Shown piece after piece: positions 58,492 through 64,000 of a stretch of DNA of 64,000 bases. A program made the position numbers and the translations under genes. How positions within the stretch are numbered: the stretch's first letter is position 1; each line of letters begins with the position of its first letter. The notes beneath the pieces were generated by a model, which saw nothing but the letters and a program-made list of their open reading frames with translations, was not told where the DNA came from and made no database searches. The DNA lies in NCBI RefSeq assembly GCF_029962835.1, contig NC_080578.1, forward strand, positions 104,263,759 through 104,327,758. The letters are read 5' to 3'. This stretch comes from Magnolia sinica (Eukaryota; Streptophyta; Magnoliopsida; Magnoliales; Magnoliaceae).

Positions 58492-60047
58492 TCTTAGGAG
58501 GCTCATCACCCTAGCGTAGGTTGACAGTATAGATACAACGTCCCAAACCACTATGTCCAATTCTTGAAACTTTTGGATTGTATCATTAATGGTTATCAAT
58601 AGGCCTCTCCAGTGTATGTAGGTGCTCCAGATTCAAGCAGACATGATCATGCATGGTGGACACACACGGTTGGTTGGCTATTAGTCTAGTTCGGTTGACT
58701 CGGGAGAACCTCGGCAAAATCGATATTGGATGCAAGCATCCCATGTAGTCCGACTACCGTTGGTTGCCCGCATTCAGTCTGGGTCAATCGGACTAGTCTG
58801 GGACGGCCGACTCAATTATGGCTGCCTTCGTAAATTTATGGTTTGTCGGCAAACCCAATTAACAAAATAATCGTAATTAATCAAAATACTAATAAATTAA
58901 TTATCACGACTACATGAAATTGTACAAACAACAAATCGAAAAAATTCTACTTTGTTTGGGCATTTATCGACATGCAGGTGAATAATAAGAAACATGAGCA
59001 ACAAATCTAGTAATTTCAATTTACTTTATTATCTAATCAAACATATAGACTTTATTATACATTGATAGAAATTCATGGAAACTAAACGGGATATACGAGT
59101 ATGCACAGGTTAGCATGCATTCATCCATTCATAACATAAATCATTAATCATGATATGGGGTTCGTCGAATTCCTAACGCCACTTCTAGGATTTGAGTTCG
59201 TAAATCAACTTGTCGATGCCTTGCACTATCGTGGTTAGCTCGTAAGGGCACATGCAATCGTCCATCAAGGCCCAAATCTCAAAAAATGGCTTGTTAGTTA
59301 CCTTTGATTGTCGCTAGAGCAATTTCAGTGATGCGGCGTGGTCACGGCTATGCCATGGGCTACCGGGGATGGGGAAAATGCTCCAATCTACCCATTCCTA
59401 CACTTTCTCCCCTCTTTTTACAAGTGAAAATTTAAATGGGAGAGAGAGAGAGAGAGATAAATTTTTAAGCTTTTATAGTCTCAGATTTTGTGTGCAAATG
59501 GCATTGGGGGCCTTTTTTCCATTATACTTTCCCATAGTGGGCTGGTTTTGGCCCACAGGGTCCTTTTGGGGGCCTGCTGATTCATTTACAATAAGGGCAG
59601 GTGCCTCACTATGGGATCTATGTTTCATCACAACCGGGTGGCAACTGGATGCTTCGACTGGACATGGAGGCCCCACTTTCGATTAACAGTCATTGATGAT
59701 CGATCGGGGCCACGACTATATGGATATGAGTAGGGAAATATCCTTGACTCGTTCCTCAAGTTTAATCAAATCCAATGGTTGAAAAGTCACAACTTCGTGA
59801 AAGAGTGGGGCCTATTTCACTTATGTTTCAAATTCACATCTATGAGAGAATCGCGCTTTTCAAGCACTCAGCCTTTGGCCTAAGTTGAGCAGTTTTGAGT
59901 ACTTTCTTAGTTCGCCACTTACGATGGATGTCAAGCTCACTGAGACGAATGTCTTTCTATAGCCTCGGGTTTAGTGGCCTACTAATGAGCGATCAATATT
60001 GCTTGTTCGGATAATCGATGCATTTTTTAAAAATTAAAGACATTATA
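58492..60047 (-). mobile_element. Truncated and rearranged copy of the 1.7-kb LTR
   Basis: After 'ggagataaaagttttgtatct' the backbone breaks into LTR sequence equivalent to about 47650-47845 ('taggaggctc', 'gtatcattaatggttat', 'caggtttcaagcagacatgatc'-like phrases). It ends 'gacattata' followed by CCTAT at 60048-60052, the same insertion site as 46563-48279. The 5' part of the LTR and adjoining flank are deleted. The middle (about 58690-60000) differs from the partner and includes a (GA)n tract near 59441. An open frame at 59369-59686 has no recognisable domain. Confidence 0.65.
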
Positions 60048-60052
60048 CCTAT

Positions 60053-61742
60053 GGTGTACTCCACCCGAGATTTGGATCTGTGCAATTTTTGGGATGTAAA
60101 AATTGATGGACTGCTTGGATATATAACACATTCATCAAGGTGGGCCCATGGCGATTGTAACACGCACCCTCTTGGGAAACATCTTCTCAACTCTCCTGCT
60201 TTCGCAAAACTTAAATTGAGTCAATCCAAGCACATCTTATTTTGTTCTTTTTATCTTTTCCTAATGAGACCTTATGATTATATCTTGGTACGTATTTGGT
60301 GGCCTGCCCATTAAAACCAAAAACAACCTGACACTATGCTTTGTATGTTTTTAACTGTGCTTTTTTACTCATTTAATATCATGGTTTTATGACTCATGGG
60401 ATTATGACTTGTAATAAGATGTGTGGGCATTCTACCCGTTGGATTTTAGTCTTTTCTCAACCGTTACTCACTGGGCTCTCCTTAGATGGAATGGCTCATA
60501 AAACACTTGATTAAATATTTCAACCCTTTCAATAGAAAGGGGTATGTTTCCATTCATGTTTAAATAACTATCAAAATTACCCATACATTGTAAAAATATA
60601 AATGGTTAGATTTCATTAGTCGACTATCCACCATACACGGTGAAATTCATCTTATAAAAGGCTCGGATCATTGGAAAGATGATCAAGATTCAAAGGCGGG
60701 TGTTTTCGAGTATCCATAGGTGGTGGAATCCCACTCCGTCGTGAGTGTGTGGGGGTGTGTGTGCGTGTGTAAAAAAAAAAGGCGGTGTATTGGAGTCCTA
60801 TATACCATACTCATGCAGGCACACATGCCAATATAGCTCACATATGCAGAATCCGACAGTTCCACAGGTGGGCCACGTTGTTTGGATCTTCTGGCCTAAA
60901 AATTTGACCGTTTTACTCAAGGTGGGCCACAAAACATAAAAAATACCAAAAGAATTTCTTCAGGCCATCTATTTGTCTGGACAAGTATGGTCCACCTGAG
61001 GAGTGCTGCTTAATTATTAAGCTAGAAGATCTACACATTTTGGCCCACCTAATGGAATACCCTGATGTTGCACGTGTGAGGGTCGGTGAACAAGACTCCA
61101 TGTGCGTGTGGGCATAGCAAAATCTACTGAAGTAAGTCGAATCGAACGTACGACAAGTGTGGCATGTGTCACGCCTTAGGCTGCCGGTTTGGGTACTACC
61201 CACCGAGACCTCGCTAGAGATGGATGGTCCTGTTAGGGGATTTGTGGGGCCACTGTGATATATGTGTTATATCTAATCCGTCCTTCCATTTTGAAAGATT
61301 ATTTTATGGCATGAGCCTAAAAATAGGCATATCATAGTATTGATTGAACCACTAAAAAAGGAAACAATGGGGATTCAATGCCTACCACTGAAAGCCTCTT
61401 AGGGACCACCGAAGTTTCCAGTCAAGCTGATATTTATGTCGTCCATTCATCCATGTCTATGTGACATTATGAGCAGATTGGATGGAAAATAAAAACAATA
61501 GTGGTCCTTGGAAGGTTTTAACGATGGATGTCATTGTCACTGCTGCTTCCTACAGTGTAGCCAACTCAAACCTTGGATCTCCCTCTTTTTCTATTTCGTG
61601 CCCTAAAATGATCTTTCAAAATGGATGGACGGCTTGGATAAAATGGTGGGCCCACAGAGCCCCTTACAAGACTTTCCGTCTCTAGCTAGGTCCTAGTGGG
61701 ATTAGTACAAGATCCGCGGCTCACGCTTCATGCCAGCTAAGT
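60053..61742. other. Intergenic part of the tandem unit before the fifth copy
   Basis: Counterpart of 48285-49900, same landmarks ('gatcattggaaagatgatcaag' near 60666, 'ttgcacgtgtgagggtcgg' near 61068). A (GT)n/(A)n tract at about 60744-60780 is particular to this copy. No gene. Confidence 0.6.
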
Positions 61743-63260
61743 ATGAAAAAATTAGTATGGTAGAAAGTAGATTTTTCAGGTTCGGAAAGAGAGTTTTAGA
61801 CAAAAATAACCTTGGTTTTCAGGTAAAAGCAGCTAAAAAAGTAGGTTAGTTCGTCCGTACAAGTAGAAATCTACATTGATAAGGTAGGTTTTGTCCGGGT
61901 CGAAAAAAGGAAGGTGGATGGAAGGTCACAGACAGCGAGTTGATTTGATATGGTGGACTGCACTAAAATGACTCCTTTTCGACTGAAATTTCGTCAGGAA
62001 TCCAATGAACGGCGTGAATTTCATCGAAAACATCACTGCGGGGCCCATCGAGCATCACAACGCAGGATTTTTCACATTCAATGCACGTCCAATTTTTTCA
62101 GACGTTGCAGGGAGTTATGGCTCACTGTTTGTGGTCAGATGGGTGATCCAAACCGTTTGGAACCTTCAGAGGGGGTTCTTTACCCCAACCTTGGCGCTAA
62201 AACAGATTTCTTGGTCATGTACCGTCCCAAAATTCCATCCAAATGCAGGTTGTTCCTTGTGTTTCACTGTGCAAGAGAGAGCTGCGAAAGTGGAGTCGGT
62301 TCTCCACTCCAGCCGACCTAACCTTGCAACACCTATAAAAAAAGAGGGAGAGAAGGACGTGAGGGGGGAATCAGATCAGCCGTGGAGGCCTCTTGGGGAC
62401 ATGAAAGTATGGAGAAAGGGAAAGAGAAGTGCACGACCAGTTATCCATCGTTCTTCCTATTCTTTCTCTTCAGTTATTTTTCCTTTTCCCTTATGTTTTT
62501 CTAAGACTGTAGCATGACAATGTCAGGCTAAACCTCTTAGCTAGGGCTAAGAGGTGAAGCTTGTAGCGTGATGGGTAGATTTCTATGGCTTTGATTCATG
62601 TTTTATGGATTGTCTTTTATTATAGTTTGATATTAAGAAATGCTTTCAGTTTTTAATGGTTTGTTGTAACTTAAATTACAATGGATCTGCGATAGCTATG
62701 AGCATGTTCTATGCCTTATAGGGATTGTGAACGTGTGAGCTCATTTATTTGTCATCGTCTCATAGGCATGGTTGGATGATGAAACCCTTCCTAATATTCA
62801 TAACTTCCTTAGATTGGATGTGGATTGGTTAAATTCTGTTATTCACTTTGTCTCATGGGTATAGTTTTGTGACAGAATGAATTCTAATTGTCACACCTCT
62901 TATCTCTTGAAAACTGGATCAAAGGAAGTTCAAATTGGTTTTTAATGAAATATCTTCCAACTAGATGAAGTATGACTCTGATTCTAGTTGTGTTCGTGAA
63001 TCAAGCATAGATCTCTCTGATCTCTACAAGTGGATCCTTAGAATCCCTAGATTTTTACCTTTGAATTTTACAACTTTTAATTTAAATACATCACAATTCT
63101 TCTCTTAAATTCCTTTGGTTTAGATTACATCTTTGTCGAGTTCTAATACTGGTTATTTTCAGATTACGTCCAAGGTTTAGTCCCTGTAGATTTGACCTCA
63201 GTCTTACCGAGATTATTACTACATCGTAACCTTATATTTGGGGTGTGAACAAGTTTTTGG
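61743..63260 (+). mobile_element. LTR retroelement fragment (LTR and leader, Athila/Tat-like)
   Basis: 1.5 kb absent from the matching place in the other units. It begins TGAAAAAATTAG after 'gctaagta' and ends 'gaacaagtttttgg', the phrase that in Athila/Tat-type elements leads into a TTTTTGGCGCC primer-binding site; here it stops at TTTTTGG and returns to the backbone ('cagccaactcc'). The interior has features I associate with such leaders ('ttgattcatgttttatgga', 'cataggcatggttggatga', 'gatttgacctcagtc'). A 170-aa frame at 62005-62517 has no recognisable domain. Class call tentative. Confidence 0.5.
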
Positions 63261-63264
63261 CCAC

Positions 63265-64000
63265 TCAGCCAACTCCGCTGAGCTTCCATGCAACGCACCT
63301 TCCACCGTACAACTGATTGAGAAGATAACAAATCAGAACGCTTGTCTAGTGATCTTTCTGTGGGTGGTCCAATTTTGAAAGAAAATCATACCAATCGGAT
63401 ATACATCCATTTTAAGGACATGAAATTGACGTTGAAAAATGGTGAACGTTTTCTGCACTCCAGGTAGTGACAGGTAAGTTGCTACAACAGTGTAGTCTTC
63501 AAATTGTGGGCCATACACGGTGGGGGACAGTAGATGGACGGCACGGATTGATCATATTCCCTACAACAGCCACTGACGAAGGTAGGTTGTACGGGGTTTA
63601 GATGCAGACCGTTTCACTGAATCATTTCCCGCACAAGCGGGCTCTCATGGTAGAATACTCGCTCATCGCAATTTCTCGGGATATTTTCAGATTTTTACTT
63701 TTTACTCGCGATAATATCAGGAAATTCCTTCTTAAAACAAAATCTTGAAAAAATCGCGAGAAAACAAAAACACCAAACATTAAAAATATCAAGATATTAT
63801 CACTATAAATATCGTTTAACGAATTTCCGCGATACTTCCAGGGGTAGACAAGGGCTGCGGGCCGTAACCTTTTTGTTTCTAGTGAGAAAATGGCATTTTC
63901 TTAATATTTTCAACGCCTAGGGTTAAGTCCGCTACTAGCGCACCTTATTAGGTGAGAGAGAGAAGCTCATTCCACGAAGAAACATTGATAGTGAAAAAAC
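63265..64000 (+). promoter_or_regulatory. 5' flank of a fifth RING-H2 gene copy, cut by the window edge
   Basis: From 'cagccaactccgctgagctt' on, follows the 5' flanks of copies 1 and 2 through the AT-rich block to 'caccttattaggtgagagag' and 'cattgatagtgaaaaaac'. In copy 2 that point is about 150 bp before the ATG, so the start codon should lie some 150 bp beyond 64000. No coding sequence is inside the window. Confidence 0.8.

Noticed and set aside
62005-62517. 170-aa frame in the retroelement fragment
   Set aside because: No gag, protease or other retroelement motif; low-complexity C-terminus; present once only.
1-64000. CRISPR array, bacterial operon or viral genome
   Set aside because: Repeats are transposon-derived and degenerate; there are no spacer arrays, operons or viral replication genes, and the genes are spliced plant genes.

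Overview
This is a nuclear segment of a flowering-plant genome. It holds spliced plant genes, a eukaryotic tRNA-Trp gene and dense non-autonomous transposons. A very abundant GTGGGCCCCACC / CCGTCCATCC repeat family resembles what I remember of magnoliid-type genomes; that lineage guess is low-confidence. There are no operons and no viral or bacterial content.

The backbone is a tandem array of one two-exon gene encoding a small (153-154 aa) RING-H2 E3 ubiquitin ligase that begins MAGMLPGVE. Four intact plus-strand copies lie at 7817-10090, 23367-25277, 39168-41513 and 50709-53092. The conserved 5' flank of a fifth begins at about 63265, and its start codon should lie just past the right edge. 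In every copy exon 1 is 188 or 191 nt (phase 2), the intron is 1.4-1.9 kb, and exon 2 is exactly 274 nt. All eight RING zinc ligands are present in all four. The duplicated unit is 11.5-15.8 kb and includes promoter, introns and intergenic repeats, so each unit serves as an 'empty-site' control for transposon insertions in the others.

Region by region. 1-7816: interval upstream of gene 1 (a dimeric repeat, a MULE-type MITE with a perfect 9-bp target duplication, a minisatellite, and 2 kb of unidentified AT-rich DNA). 10091-23366: a hAT-like composite, a minus-strand fragment of a long LTR, a second hAT MITE, a possible two-exon gene fragment, a tRNA-derived SINE and more MITEs. 25278-39167: a hAT MITE with an empty site elsewhere in the window, then an 8.7-kb nest of two very long LTR-like elements, each with its own 5-bp target duplication, then a 777-bp solo LTR. 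41514-50708: Tourist-like and fold-back MITEs, a tRNA-Trp gene between direct repeats, and a 1.7-kb solo LTR. 53093-64000: two Tourist-like elements, a MULE MITE, a rearranged copy of the 1.7-kb LTR, and an Athila/Tat-like LTR or leader fragment.

The protein-coding content is only the RING-H2 array, plus one doubtful fragment; almost everything else is transposon-derived. Shared insertions allow the duplication history to be ordered: the intervals before and after gene 1 share one block, and the intervals after genes 3 and 4 share an LTR insertion. Coordinates of MITE and LTR ends are by eye from termini and target duplications. Homologies between units are by eye, without computed identities.
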